This document shows positions 23,950-33,996 of a stretch of DNA of 64,000 bases, piece by piece. The notes under the pieces were generated by a model. The model was not told the origin of the DNA, did not search any database, and saw only the letters and a list, made by a program, of their open reading frames with translations. This DNA is from Stagonosporopsis chrysanthemi (lineage: Eukaryota > Ascomycota > Dothideomycetes > Pleosporales > Didymellaceae): the NCBI GenBank assembly GCA_022560025.1, contig JAFISE010000025.1:1-64000 (forward strand). The letters are read 5' to 3'. Numbering within the stretch: the first letter of the stretch is position 1; each line of letters begins with the position of its first letter. The position numbers and the translations under genes were made by a program.

Positions 23950-24692
23950 AGTCCTTCTAGAGATTGAGTAGGTATGACGAGGTGGAAACAGCTTGTGTGG
24001 ACAGTGAGCTGGTGGTAGCTTATGTGGACGTCAGGTGAAGGTGAAATGAGCAACCTTGACGTTTTGCGAGACTATTGTGCACCTCGTTGTAGGGGTCAAT
24101 CATAACACTTATCTAGTGACAGCCCAGTGGTATAACTGCGCGCGTGTCCGTCAGAGCTTAGAACCACATGTTGAATCAGCAGCCTCAATAGCTGATCGCT
24201 GTACATTTCTGTGTAATCTTCTTTGATGTGAAGTGCATAAAGACGCGCATCTACACAGACCATCGACTATCAAGTGACCTTGGATTGATGTATGCAAATG
24301 CTGTGTAGAATCTGAAGCATGGCAACTAGACAGCAAGCACTTGAGCAAACACTGTGTTGCTGAAAGACATAATCCGAGTCGTTATGCTCGGTGATGCCTC
24401 CAATATTTGGCACTGCAATCTATATAATTCTCTTGATTATTTGCCTTGGAAAATGTAGTGAATGCTCCTTCAAACGACGTCTTTCGCCTGTACACTTTCA
24501 TTTACTGCTTCCGATAGTTCTAAGCCATAATGACGCAAATTCCGCCCTTCACCGTGACCATCGCGCACAGGGCTTATTTAAAAATTCGATCGCTCAACCC
24601 TGACAGAGCTTCTAGGCCACCAGCGCAATCTCAACTTCTCAACTAGTCCACGTCTAACTTTACACTCCTCCATACACACCACAACACATACC
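23950..24692. other. Intergenic region between divergent unknown genes
   Basis: 743 bp, more A/T-rich than its surroundings in 24390-24600. It is the promoter region of both flanking genes, and no further gene is seen. Confidence 0.5.
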
Positions 24693-25599
24693 ATGTCTGA
24701 CACCTACATCACCCAAGATGAGTTGTCCAGCTCCCAGCGCCATTGGTGGGGCGCAGAAAACGACTATCCCTCGGGCATGACCTGGAATCGCAGCATGTTC
24801 CCAACTACTCAGCGTGACGAGAGGATATGGGGGCCGCAGGATCCAGTGGAGATCGTTCCTGGTAAGTGACCGAGAGCATTGCGCCCTAGACGTCTTCAAT
24901 TACTAACACTGTGCAGCAGCAGGCCCGTTCGACAAAGAGGACGGCGCAGAGTCCTGGAGGTTGTCTGACGGTGGAAGGGACATCTACACGGGCGACGCGC
25001 ACATCAGGAGCCGGGCGCCAGATGCACAGCAGCAAGAGCGCCAGACCCAGTTTTGGGCGGAATACGAGGCCCGGATGGCCCGTGGAGATGTTAATGTCGG
25101 CCAAGAACAGGAACCTGTGGACGTCGAGCACTTCTCTGACGTGCTTCCTGTTCGTTCGTTTCCTCCACCTGTGTCGGTGCCCACCAGCAACGTCGTCCAG
25201 CAGACTACGGCGCATGCAGGTGTGCCCACGTCGAGTCTTCAGCCAACCCTGCAGCTCTCCGATTCCGCCACAGCACCACACCTTGCAGACGCTCCTGCTG
25301 CCCCGCCTATCTCCACCGCTGCTCACAATGACGACCAAGCTCGTGACAGCACGCCCCCTAAGAACTCATCGCCGCAAGGCCTTGACGATTGGAACGACGA
25401 TGACCTACTGAGCTTCTACAAGTTCAAGGTCATCCGCAAGAAGGGCTACGAGCCTATGCTGGAACACTTCTTAGGCCAAACCACCGACAGCCTCCACAAG
25501 GTTTGGAAGGCGCATCGGGGGCGTTGTGAGGAACTTGGCGCTGCGTGGAAGGCTGCTGGGAAGCCAAAGGGAAGTGTTGCGGAGTGGTTGGACGAGTAG
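24693..25599 (+). CDS. Hypothetical protein with Trp-rich N-terminus and acidic-basic C-terminal module
   Basis: Family not recognised. Seen: exons 24693-24861 and 24917-25599; the 55-bp intron has a TACTAAC branch. The product is about 283 residues. The N-terminus is aromatic (SQRHWWGAENDYPSGMTWNRS...). The middle is Pro/Ala/Ser/Gln-rich and probably disordered. The last 75 residues are a compact charged helical region: LDDWNDDDLLSFYKFKVIRK, then a segment rich in Lys and Trp ending SVAEWLDE. There is no signal peptide and no membrane segment. Codon use and the clean splice support a real gene, possibly lineage-restricted. Confidence 0.65.
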
Positions 25600-25817
25600 G
25601 GGAGTTCCAATCCTTTGGTAGTTGGAATAAGCATTGGCACCTGGCTCTTGTAGTCAGCATTATGTGGTTTTAGCGATGGAGTTACCGGCGCGGAAGGACC
25701 AGCGGTGCTCTGCGTTTGCTTTAAGCATTTGATTTAGCCTGTAAAAGCTTTCGTAGCCATGAGGCTGCATGACAATAAGATATACTGACACTCTATTACT
25801 TTTGAAAATATCCCAGG

Positions 25818-27575
25818 TTACTCGTTGCCCTTAAGTGTAGCCGTCCCATCAGCAGCAATGTTGATCCCACTCTCACCTCCCACACTCGTAGACCCATCAC
25901 TGCCCTTTGTGATTCCTAAGTCGCCACCCAGATTCTTCGCACTGCCGTCCTTATTCAGTGTAATGCCAGCCTCCTCAGAAAACTGTTCCGCTTCCTGTGT
26001 AGCCTTGACACCCTCAGACTTCTCTCCGCCAGCAGCAGGCTTTTCGCCCTTTGCAGCTGCAGCTTCGGCCTCGGCTTCAGCACGCGCGGCATCTCCTTCT
26101 GCGCGGCCGGGCTGGGACTCTGTGTCTTCGCCGCCGGAGGAGGCGGGCTTGGGTGCTGGCGTTTCTTTCGCTGCAGCAGGCTTTGCACCGGCAGGTTCCT
26201 TCGCGCCGGCAGCCTCATATGCTTGGGGCGCTGCGCTTTCTTCTACTGCGGCAGGTTCTTTCGTCCCAGCAGGTTCTTTTGCACCAGCAGGCTCCTCTGT
26301 ACCGGCAGGTTCCTTCTCACCAGCAGGCTCTTTGGTACCAGCGGGTTCCTTCGCGCCGGCAGGTTCTTTTGCGCCAGCAGACTCCTCTGTACCAGCAGGT
26401 TCCTTTGCACCAGTAGGCTCCTTCGCACCAGCGGGTTCTGTTGTACCAGCGGGCTCTTTTGTACCAGCAGGCTCTTTCGCGCCGGCAGGCTTCTCTCCAG
26501 CGGGTTCCTTTGCTCCAGCAGGTTCTCCTCCAGCGGGTTCTTTAACGCCAATAGGCTCCTTTGTACTAGCAGGCTCCTTCGCGCCGGCGGGTTTCTCTGT
26601 ACCAGCGGGTTCCTTGGCGCTGGCAGGCTCCTTCGCACCAGCAGGCTCCTTCGCACCAGCGGGTTCTTCCCCAGCAGGCTCCTTTGCACCAGCAGGCTCC
26701 TTCGCACCTGCAGGCTCCTTCGCACCAGCAGGTTCCTTCGCACCAGCAGGTTCTTCCCCAGCAGGCTCCTTCGCACCAGCAGGCTCCTTCGCACCAGCGG
26801 GTTCTTCCCCAGCAGGCTCCTTTGCACCAGCAGGCTCCTTCGCACCAGCAGGCTCCTTCGCACCAGCAGGCTCCTTCGCACCAGCGGGTTCTTCCCCAGC
26901 AGGCTCCTTNNNNNNNNNNNNNNNNNNNNNNNNNNNNNNNNNNNNNNNNNNNNNNNNNNNNNNNNNNNNNNNNNNNNNNNNNNNNNNNNNNNNNNNNNNN
27001 NNNNNCTTTCGCACCAGCAGGCTCCTTCGCACCAGCAGGCTCCTTCGCACCAGCAGGCTCCTTCGCACCAGCAGGCTCCTTCGCACCAGCAGGCTCCTTC
27101 GCACCAGCAGGCTCCTTCGCACCAGCGGGTTCTTCCCCAGCAGGCTCCTTTGCACCAGCGGGTTCCTTCGCACCAGCAGATCCAGTCGCTGTCATTGTTC
27201 CGTTGCCAGCAGCGCTTGATCCACCTTCCATTACTCCCCCTTTGCCAGCCTTAGGCTCGGCCGCTGCAGTCATGGTGTCGTTGCCTGCTGCACCTTCTTT
27301 CCCGCCCTTGCCACCAAGCTTGAGACCGTCGCCGCTAATACCGCCATCAGGACCACCAAGAGTTAGGCCGCCAATTTCAAGCTGTCGCCGCACCGGAGAA
27401 GTGTTGTAGGTCTTGGAGATGGCATTCTGAGAGCGGGTCAGTAAAAGTAGATTGCCGCAGGTGCCACAGTCTCGACCATAAGGCTACGTACAAGTGAGTT
27501 GCGCGAGGGAATGGAAGCAGCCTCAACACCAGACGCAGCCAGAATAGCAACGGCAAGATTGCTGGAGAACCTCAT
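25818..27575 (-). CDS. Secreted KEPAG-repeat protein (interrupted by an assembly gap)
   Basis: Seen: exon 1 (27575-27492) encodes a signal peptide (MRFSSNLAVAILAASGVEAAS). A 65-bp intron (27427-27491) leads in phase to NAISKTYNTSPVRRQ and a Gly-rich block with LEIGGLTLGGPDGG. The body is a long array of AKEPAG (18-bp) and EEPAG (15-bp) units with later variants (TKEPAG, TEEPAG). The C-terminus is an Ala/Glu-rich stretch and a Gly/Asp block (DLGITKGSDG...) ending LKGNE. A run of 96 N (26910-27005) breaks the array. The frame on its two sides differs by one base, probably from an extra T at the gap edge (27006-27009), so the true length is unknown. The mature protein is hydrophilic, charged and cysteine-free. 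Function is unknown; a wall-associated or disordered secreted protein is plausible. Confidence 0.75.
26170..27180 (-). repeat. 18/15-bp minisatellite coding for KEPAG units
   Basis: On the plus strand the unit reads GGCTCCTTCGCACCAGCA or a close variant. Units right of about 26640 are nearly identical, while those left of it have diverged by point changes. This suggests recent expansion at the N-terminal end of the encoded array. Because every unit is a multiple of three, all frames stay open across it, and long open frames on the opposite strand (for example 25825-27219) are artefacts of this. Confidence 0.9.
26910..27005. other. Assembly gap (96 N)
   Basis: Unresolved bases inside the KEPAG minisatellite. 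The number of Ns need not reflect the real missing length. Confidence 0.99.
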
Positions 27576-28100
27576 CTTCGCGTAAAGAAATAGTACAATA
27601 TGATTGTAGGAAGAAGAAGAAACAGCTGACCAGCAGATAAGCAATAGGCACAAGAAATGACAAGAGTTCAAGAAGAGATAGAGTTCCGGGTGACACGAAA
27701 GTGCACTGCAGCCCACAATCAAGTCCTTTTGAAAGGCGCCTCTCCCGCTACGTAGACGTCGTGAGTCGTCTTGGCGACGGTCTGAAGATGCATTGCGGAA
27801 CATTCGCAGCACATCTTGGCTTGCTTGGCTACGCTGCAAATCGAGGTCGAACTGATGTTCGTGGTGGTGACAGAGTAAGATGAGGCGGTACGAGTCGCGA
27901 CAAAGTCGCAGCTTGGATCAACACCCTTGCTGTTTCGGAAACATCGCGGTCTGGAGCGACATCCACAACGGCGATCGCGGTAGCCGGTGATCAGTGTGTT
28001 GGGCGAGTAAAATCGATACGCCATCACTACAGGAAACCGATTCTGAAGAAGCTCTCCTCATCTTTTGTGGTCTGTGGGTAGGGATTCGATGTCCACGGCT
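27576..28100. other. Region upstream of the repeat gene
   Basis: This 525-bp region contains a 102-codon minus-strand frame (28027-27719) that is Cys/Arg-rich and begins MMAYRFYSP. It has no signal peptide or recognised motif. I treat it as unproven and the stretch as promoter plus the 3' flank of the YwbE-domain gene. Confidence 0.4.
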
Positions 28101-28751
28101 TTATTCAGGGAAATGCTGTTCAACGTGATGTGCAACAGAAGCCTCATCACCCTCGAACTGGTAGCAGACGGGACAGACCGCCAACTCTTGCGATGCAAGC
28201 GGTAGCGTGGTCGGCGCAATCTTGTTGCTTTCGTACCTCCTGTCGGCCTCTTCCAACGCGGCAAATAATCCGTAGCCGTGGTCCGTGGCTCGATTTTCGT
28301 AGAGGTACTCGTCATCCTCCCTAATGTCTCTTTCAATCCTGCCTCCTGCTCTTCTGGCCCCTCCTGCGCTTGCAGCGCCTTCACCGTTCCTTCCCAGGTT
28401 TGCTTCAGGACCGCCAACGATACCTTCACCCTGCAGTCCCTCGGCTTCAGACACGAGACCTTGTACCCTACCAACCCTGCCGTCTCGCAAACGAACTTTG
28501 ACACCTCGAGGATGGTCCCCGCGTGTCAGCAGGTCGGCAACAATGCCTTTGACCTGGTGGCCAGACTGTTGGTCCTCTTTCAAGATGATTGAAACGCTGC
28601 TTCCTGGCTGGATGGCCCGAATAGGTGGGACAGAAGTATACGTTGGCCTTGGTCTTGAGGGACGAGGTGAGTTGTCATTCGTGCCGCCGCCCCTTCCACT
28701 TCCTCTAGCCCCTCGTGACTGGCGATTTGGCCGACCCCGCCCACGTTGCAT
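28101..28751 (-). CDS. YwbE-like (DUF2196) domain protein with C-terminal zinc finger
   Basis: Single exon, 216 residues. Seen: an Arg/Gly-rich N-terminus (RGRGRPNRQSRGARGSGRGGG) of RGG type, suggesting RNA contact. A YwbE/DUF2196 domain follows at about 48-105: PGSSVSIILKEDQQSG, then a VADLLTRGDHPRGVKVRLRDG-like block and VGRV. The C-terminus is CPVCYQFEGDEASVAHHVEQHF, a C-x2-C...H-x3-H finger like ubiquitin-binding or C2H2 fingers. The YwbE domain is known mainly as a stand-alone bacterial protein of about 65 residues with no established function. The fungal combination hints at a role with RNA or ubiquitin, which is inference. The start at 28751 is the first ATG. Confidence 0.82.
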   Translation of the reverse strand: MQRGRGRPNRQSRGARGSGRGGGTNDNSPRPSRPRPTYTSVPPIRAIQPGSSVSIILKEDQQSGHQVKGIVADLLTRGDHPRGVKVRLRDGRVGRVQGLVSEAEGLQGEGIVGGPEANLGRNGEGAASAGGARRAGGRIERDIREDDEYLYENRATDHGYGLFAALEEADRRYESNKIAPTTLPLASQELAVCPVCYQFEGDEASVAHHVEQHFPE

Positions 28752-29461
28752 GCTGTCTGTGAATTATACCGGTCTTCCGGTGAGCGTCAACTTTGCCAAA
28801 CGGCACTGTACGTTGTGTCCCGCTGCTTTACAGGATCCTTGGTGAGCTATGGTCACCCTTTGGACGGCAAGTGACGCGCCGAACCAGAGGGATAGAAGCT
28901 TGACTTCTGGAATGTCGTCAAATACGGCGATGCGATTTGAGTGACTTGCCGGCGTGCAAATATTGCAGACAGAAGTTATAGCCTTCCGCTCACAAAGTGC
29001 GAAAATGCTCGTGGCCTGTGCGTTATACGTCATGTGACCACATTTTTCCTATCTTGCACGATCACTGTACGAATGCTTGGGCACTATTATCCTAGGGGTA
29101 AGATGGTCTGACTTGGAGCAAAAATTGAATATGATTTGAAAGGATTGAATTGCAACAACTGTACATAGCCTTGAATGGTGAGGCTCTAGCAATACTCCTT
29201 GCAATGCTGTAAGTGACCAACATAGAAATGGTGTGGCCAATGCAGTCTATGTCTCTACTAGCGCATGCAGCTCGCGCTTCCCATACCCAACGCCGTGCGT
29301 AGAACCAAATGTGAGGTATAGACACAAAGGAAGTGAACCAGGCCAATAGATGCGCTCGTGAAGTAGATCGTAGATCGTGCGGTACGTTGCTGGCGGGGCT
29401 GCCATAAACCGTTGGTTGAGGATGGATGATCGGAGCCAGACTGGACATGTGGATCAGTCCT
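28752..29461. other. Intergenic region between the YwbE-domain gene and the J-protein gene
   Basis: 710 bp between two minus-strand genes. No supportable gene is present. Confidence 0.5.
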
Positions 29462-31631
29462 TTAGAATGGGAAACCACCTGGGAATCCTCCTTGCTGGCC
29501 TCTGCGACCACCACCGGGCATGCCACCGCCCATACCGCCGAAGGGGCTGCCACCGCCACCGCCGCCGGACTGGAAGTGGAAGCCACCTCCTCCGCCGCGT
29601 CCGCCTCCACCTCCCATGCCGCCACCGAACATCTGCATGAGGATTTCAGGATCGATACCTCCACCCATTCCACCCATGCCGCCGCCCATACCGCCGCCGA
29701 ACATTTCGGAGGGATCGATAAGGTCAGCACCAGAATCATACCGCTCGCGTTTCCTGATTGTGTTAGCTAGGGCGAGTTGAATAGCGGGACGATGGAAACT
29801 TACTGCTCATCGCTGAGCGTCTCGTGTGCCTCCTGGATCTCCTTGAACCTCTCGGCAGCGGCCTCGTCGCCCGGATTCTTGTCAGGGTGGTGGATGATGG
29901 CGAGCTTACGGTATGCTTTCTTGATCTGCTGCTCTGTTGCGTCCTTCTCAATGCCGAGAATCTTGTAGTAGTCTTTCCTCTGGGCCTTCTTCTCTTCCAG
30001 CTCGGCATTGCGAATATCTTTCGCAATGTTGGGCTCGGATGGATTCTCTTCCTGGATGGCCTTGAGCTCGCGCACAGCCTCTTGCCAATTGCCAGACTCG
30101 CCCAGAGCCTTCGCCCTTGTCTTGCGTGCCTTTGTGTAACTTGGGTCCAATTCGAGAGCCCTGTCGCAGTCGGTGATCGCAGCCGACCAACTCTTCTGCT
30201 TGGTATGACACAAGGCGCGGTTCTGCAGGATCTTCGAGTTCGTGAGCTTGTTAGCTGGATCGACTTCTAAAGCCTTGCCATAGGTGTCGATGGCTTCCTG
30301 GAAACGACTACTCTTGAACGCAGTGTTACCTTCCTCCTTCATGCGTTCGAGCTTTTGGACCATGCGGAGGTTCTTAACAGCATCTTTGAAGTCAGGATCG
30401 CAGCTCAGTGCCTGCCGGAAGTGCTGGATTGCCTTGTCGTTCTCGCCTTGTGCATAAAGAGCGCGACCACGAAGTACAAGCGCATCGGGGTCTTGGTTGT
30501 TGTTTCGCAGCAGTGACATAGCGACGTTCTGAGCCTCCCCCAGCGCGTTAACGTTGCCCATGCGTAAGTGAGCCTCACCACGCAGGAGCTGCCACTTTCG
30601 CGGGCGCTCGACGCCGATACCGAGACCCTTCTCAGCCTCGTTGAGAGCGTAGATGACCATGGAGCCTCCACCGCCGTCCTTTGCTGTCTGCTCAGCCATA
30701 TCAAGGTTCTTCTTCATGGTCAGAGCAGGCTGCATGTCCTTCGCTGTGGCGTTGATCGAGTTGTAGACCTGGAGAGCCTCTCCCGGTCGTCCCAAGCTGG
30801 TGAGCACTCTGCCCAGTCGCAGCTTGATCTTCATGTTGTCCGGGTCCAGCTCGTCTGCAGTCTTGCAGTCACCCAGTGCCTCGGCAAAGCGGTTGGCAGA
30901 AATGTATGCGGCTGCGCGGTTCGAATAGTAGGTGGCATTCTTGGGGTCAGCCTCAATTGCTGGTATGCGTCAGTAAAGAATTCAATGTAAGCCGTGCGGG
31001 CCTGCGCTGCTGGTGCTTCTTCTTAGCACATGCACAAGAGGAGTCACACACCCTTCGAGTACTCCTTGATCGCGGCAGGGTAGTCCTTGATCTTGAAGAA
31101 TTTATTGCCCGCAGCCTTGTACTCCTCGGCATCTATGGTAGGCATCTCTGCCGGTGGAGTCGCAGCCTCGGGCGTGGCGGCATAGTTCCCGCTGTTGGGC
31201 GGCGGGCTCTTAGTGTATCGGTGCGGCGGAGGAGCTGGACGGCCCTCGTGGTCACCGCTTGTGCCATTCGTCCTGGGGAAGCCACCGGAGACTTCAGCAG
31301 CAGGGCTGGAGGGTGCGGGCGAGGACGAGTCGCGGTCGACATCCATGGCAGACATGGCTGAGAAGGACAAGCGCTGCCGCTCTTCCGGCGACAAATTCAG
31401 CGGGTGGATGTCTGTGTCGTACTTGGACGAGCGCTTCGACGAGAACGTGGAGGAGCGCCGATTGCTGCTAGGGCGTTCCCGCTCCTTGACGCGGGAGTGC
31501 GATTTTTTGTCGGGCGAGCCTGGAGGGGCGCCTTGCAAATTGGGCGTCGATGAGGTGCGGTGAGCGAGGGCCGGTGTGGCGTCTTTGGACTTCTTTGACG
31601 GCGACCTGTTAAAGAAGGAAGGAAGAACCAT
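29462..31631 (-). CDS. TPR/J-domain co-chaperone (DNAJC7-like)
   Basis: Co-chaperone that binds Hsp70/Hsp90 through TPRs and stimulates Hsp70 through the J domain. Seen: exons 31631-31052, 30959-29804 and 29753-29462 (92- and 50-bp introns), about 675 residues. The N-terminal 150 residues are Ser/Pro-rich and disordered. TPR motifs then run to about 500 (EYKAAGNKFFKIKDYPAAIKEY at the first; GNTAFKSSRFQEAIDTYGKALEVDP in the second block). The J domain begins KDYYKILGIEKDAT and carries the HPD triad in AIIHHPDKNPG. The last exon adds a Gly/Met-rich tail with FGGGMGGG repeats. The middle splice restores AIEADPKNATYYSNRAAAYI, a canonical TPR. Filamentous fungi have this long disordered N-terminus; animal DNAJC7 (about 494 residues) lacks it. 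Confidence 0.93.
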
Positions 31632-33091
31632 GGGAGGCGATCTCGGGAAGCCTGGTGTAACTGAATTTTAGTCTCCGCTGCTGAACTTTGGTTGAACGTG
31701 TTGTACTAGTTGTAGAATGCCTTCCAGAAGCTTCGATCTGTGCGAGCATTTACCACTTCAGCAGCGGCAAGCCCCAGAAAAAGATGGCTGGCGCTCACAA
31801 TAATTACCCTAACCAACGCCAATCACAATGCCCTCACGAGACGCAACATTATAGCTGGTGCATTACTTTAAGTTTGACTTTGTTCAAGCGTGTACTGGTG
31901 CGGCCTGTACTTTCTCTACGGGAGCTTCAAGGGTGTTCCTTGTCATTGTTCCTCACAATTCCTTAATGGCTTCCATCAACTTCGAGCACTCATCCTCACA
32001 ACAAAGGTTATCAAATAGCTGGCTTGAGCCACGAGCAGCTGCGGAGTAAAGTGGGCTTGGTCTTCTCGTGACCAATCCACAGTGCGGAGAGGCTGGGATT
32101 TGCAGTCTCAGCGCGTTGCCAGCAGCAACATGCGTGGCATAGGCATATGTAGGAGCGAGATCTCCACTCCACAGGTTCACGTTTGCGACGTGCTGCCCAC
32201 CAGACTACCAATTACCAGCCTGACGGATTGTGAGCCAATCCGGGCTGCGTTTGCTATCGTTGCTGCAGGTCTTGACCAGACTGGCTACGTGTTGCTCTGG
32301 AAGGACCATTGGTAGGCTCAAATGAGCAACGAGAACGGGCCCACTACGTCTATCACAGCCCCTTGGCGACTCCAGAGCTTTTCAAAAGACTCAAACAATC
32401 AGCAGCACATGCCCAGGAAGTGAGCATAGGCGTAACCTCAATATAGCAGTCTTGTTACTCTTTCTGGGGCAAGCTCAACCGAGATTTTTCATCGTGGCGC
32501 TCCTCAAGACATTAAATCTTGACTGTAATGCTGGTAAGATTTACTTTCAGCAGTCAGTAGGTCAAGATAGTCCTCTGTTTACTCCAACGGTCAGCGACTG
32601 TTCCCTGCGTCCACCAGGGTACCTTGGTTCGTCATCGAGCACGTGCCATCGCTCTCCGCATCAACGAAGCTTGAATCCAGTAGCCTATCTCACTCCTAAC
32701 CGCGCACACTCTTGTAGACGGAGCTCGCCTCGTTCCCACCTGAAAGTACACCACAAGCTGCAGTCGCTCTAATCGTGACCCTCCGCGGTCTGGTAGTCCC
32801 TTGCTCTGCCATTCCAGCGGCTTTTCTTGCTGCCCTGACCCAGTGTCTGCAGCTACACAACAGCTATCAGGACGTTGCCTAGTCCTCTGTATCTTAGATA
32901 ACAGTCAGTCAGCAGGTCACAGGTCTCACTTGTGCCGTGCGTCCTTGCGTCCAGCTTCAGCCTCATCTGCCTTCGCGGCCCGCCTCCCGTATACAGGCCC
33001 ACCGCGCCGTCGTCCATACCATCCCTTTGGTGTCCTTCCTCGACTTTGCTAAGGGTCCCAAAATCTTGTCCAGCTCTCCATAACCGCCATC
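31632..33091. other. Divergent intergenic region between the J-protein and Yippee genes
   Basis: 1.46 kb. The part before the Yippee start (32580-33090) is C/T-rich, as for a transcribed leader. No supportable gene is present. Confidence 0.5.
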
Positions 33092-33472
33092 ATGGGGCTG
33101 TCATACAACATCTACCTCAACTCATCGCGCATCTATGGCTGCAAGAACTGCAAGACGCATCTCTCAAATCACGATGACATTCTCAGCAGAGTCAGTAAAG
33201 TTAAGCATCTTCTGTATCTGCCTGCTAAAACGTTGCAGAACTTCCGCGGCCAGCACGGCAAGGCATACCTATTCGACAGCGTCGTCAACATCACCGAGTC
33301 GGAGCCTAACGAGCGCAACATGACCACCGGCCGTCACGTCGTACGCGACATTCACTGTCGACAGTGCAAGGAAACTGTAGGCTGGAAATACGACAAGGCT
33401 TATGAGGCTAGCGAGAAGTACAAGGAAGGAAAGTTCATCTTGGAAGCAGAATTGCTCTGCACTGTGACATGA
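33092..33472 (+). CDS. Yippee-family zinc-binding protein
   Basis: Yippee proteins (yeast Moh1, animal YPEL) are small, highly conserved zinc proteins. Yeast Moh1 and animal YPEL5 associate with the GID/CTLH ubiquitin ligase. Seen: exons 33092-33190 and 33239-33472, 110 residues. The two CxxC pairs are Cys17/Cys20 (YGCKNCKTHL) and Cys73/Cys76 (DIHCRQC). The linking block NFRGQHGKAYLF and the signature GWKYDKAYE...KYKEGKFILE are intact. The 48-bp intron (33191-33238) has no stop and is a multiple of three. Reading through it would insert 16 residues just before the invariant NFRGQHG, so it is treated as intron. Confidence 0.93.
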   Translation: MGLSYNIYLNSSRIYGCKNCKTHLSNHDDILSRVSKVKHLLYLPAKTLQNFRGQHGKAYLFDSVVNITESEPNERNMTTGRHVVRDIHCRQCKETVGWKYDKAYEASEKYKEGKFILEAELLCTVT

Positions 33473-33996
33473 GGCTGCACAGGCAGATTTGTCTCACGAC
33501 ATCTTACTATCGCATTTACACGGAGTTTGGTTATGTATCGGGTCATGCATAAGAGGTTGGAAATATTGTACATAGCGGCTTCCGGGAGTTCAAGGCTTAA
33601 GGTAGCAGACACGTCTGCCTGGTATGTGATACCATACTTCTCAGCTCATCTACACCATTGACAAAGTATCTGCAGCATCTCCGCACTGTTCTTCAATTTC
33701 ACAGATGACGCTGCACCGCGCGTAAACAGTTTGGAATCAGCTCTTCCGTATGCAGCCTATTCCTTTGCCGTCGGTCGGCGGCTGCGGGGTAGACTCAACC
33801 GCGGCGGGGCTCAAGTTTTCCATCGTCGCGCCAGAACCCGGAACGCAGGGCGCAAGGCGTATTTAGTCAAGAAAGATCCACATCAGTGCGTTTATGTCAT
33901 TCGCCTCATCTTTTGTCTTCATTCTTCTTTGTCTTCATTCTTCTTCTTAGTAGCACCAGCACAAATCTACATCAAACATATCGTTACGTTGGCACT
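33473..33996. other. Intergenic region upstream of the alcohol dehydrogenase gene
   Basis: 524 bp. A 27-bp direct duplication rich in CTTCATTCTTCTTTGT-like sequence lies near 33912-33950, just before the start. It probably forms a pyrimidine-rich leader. Confidence 0.5.

Noticed and set aside
25825..27219. 464-codon plus-strand open frame (PAGSFAPAGS-type repeats)
   Set aside because: It is the mirror of the KEPAG repeat gene. An array of 3n units leaves several frames open. The minus frame has a signal peptide, a good intron and non-repeat ends.
27719..28027. 102-codon Cys-rich minus frame
   Set aside because: Considered as a small secreted Cys-rich protein, but the N-terminus is not a signal peptide and no homologous pattern is recognised.
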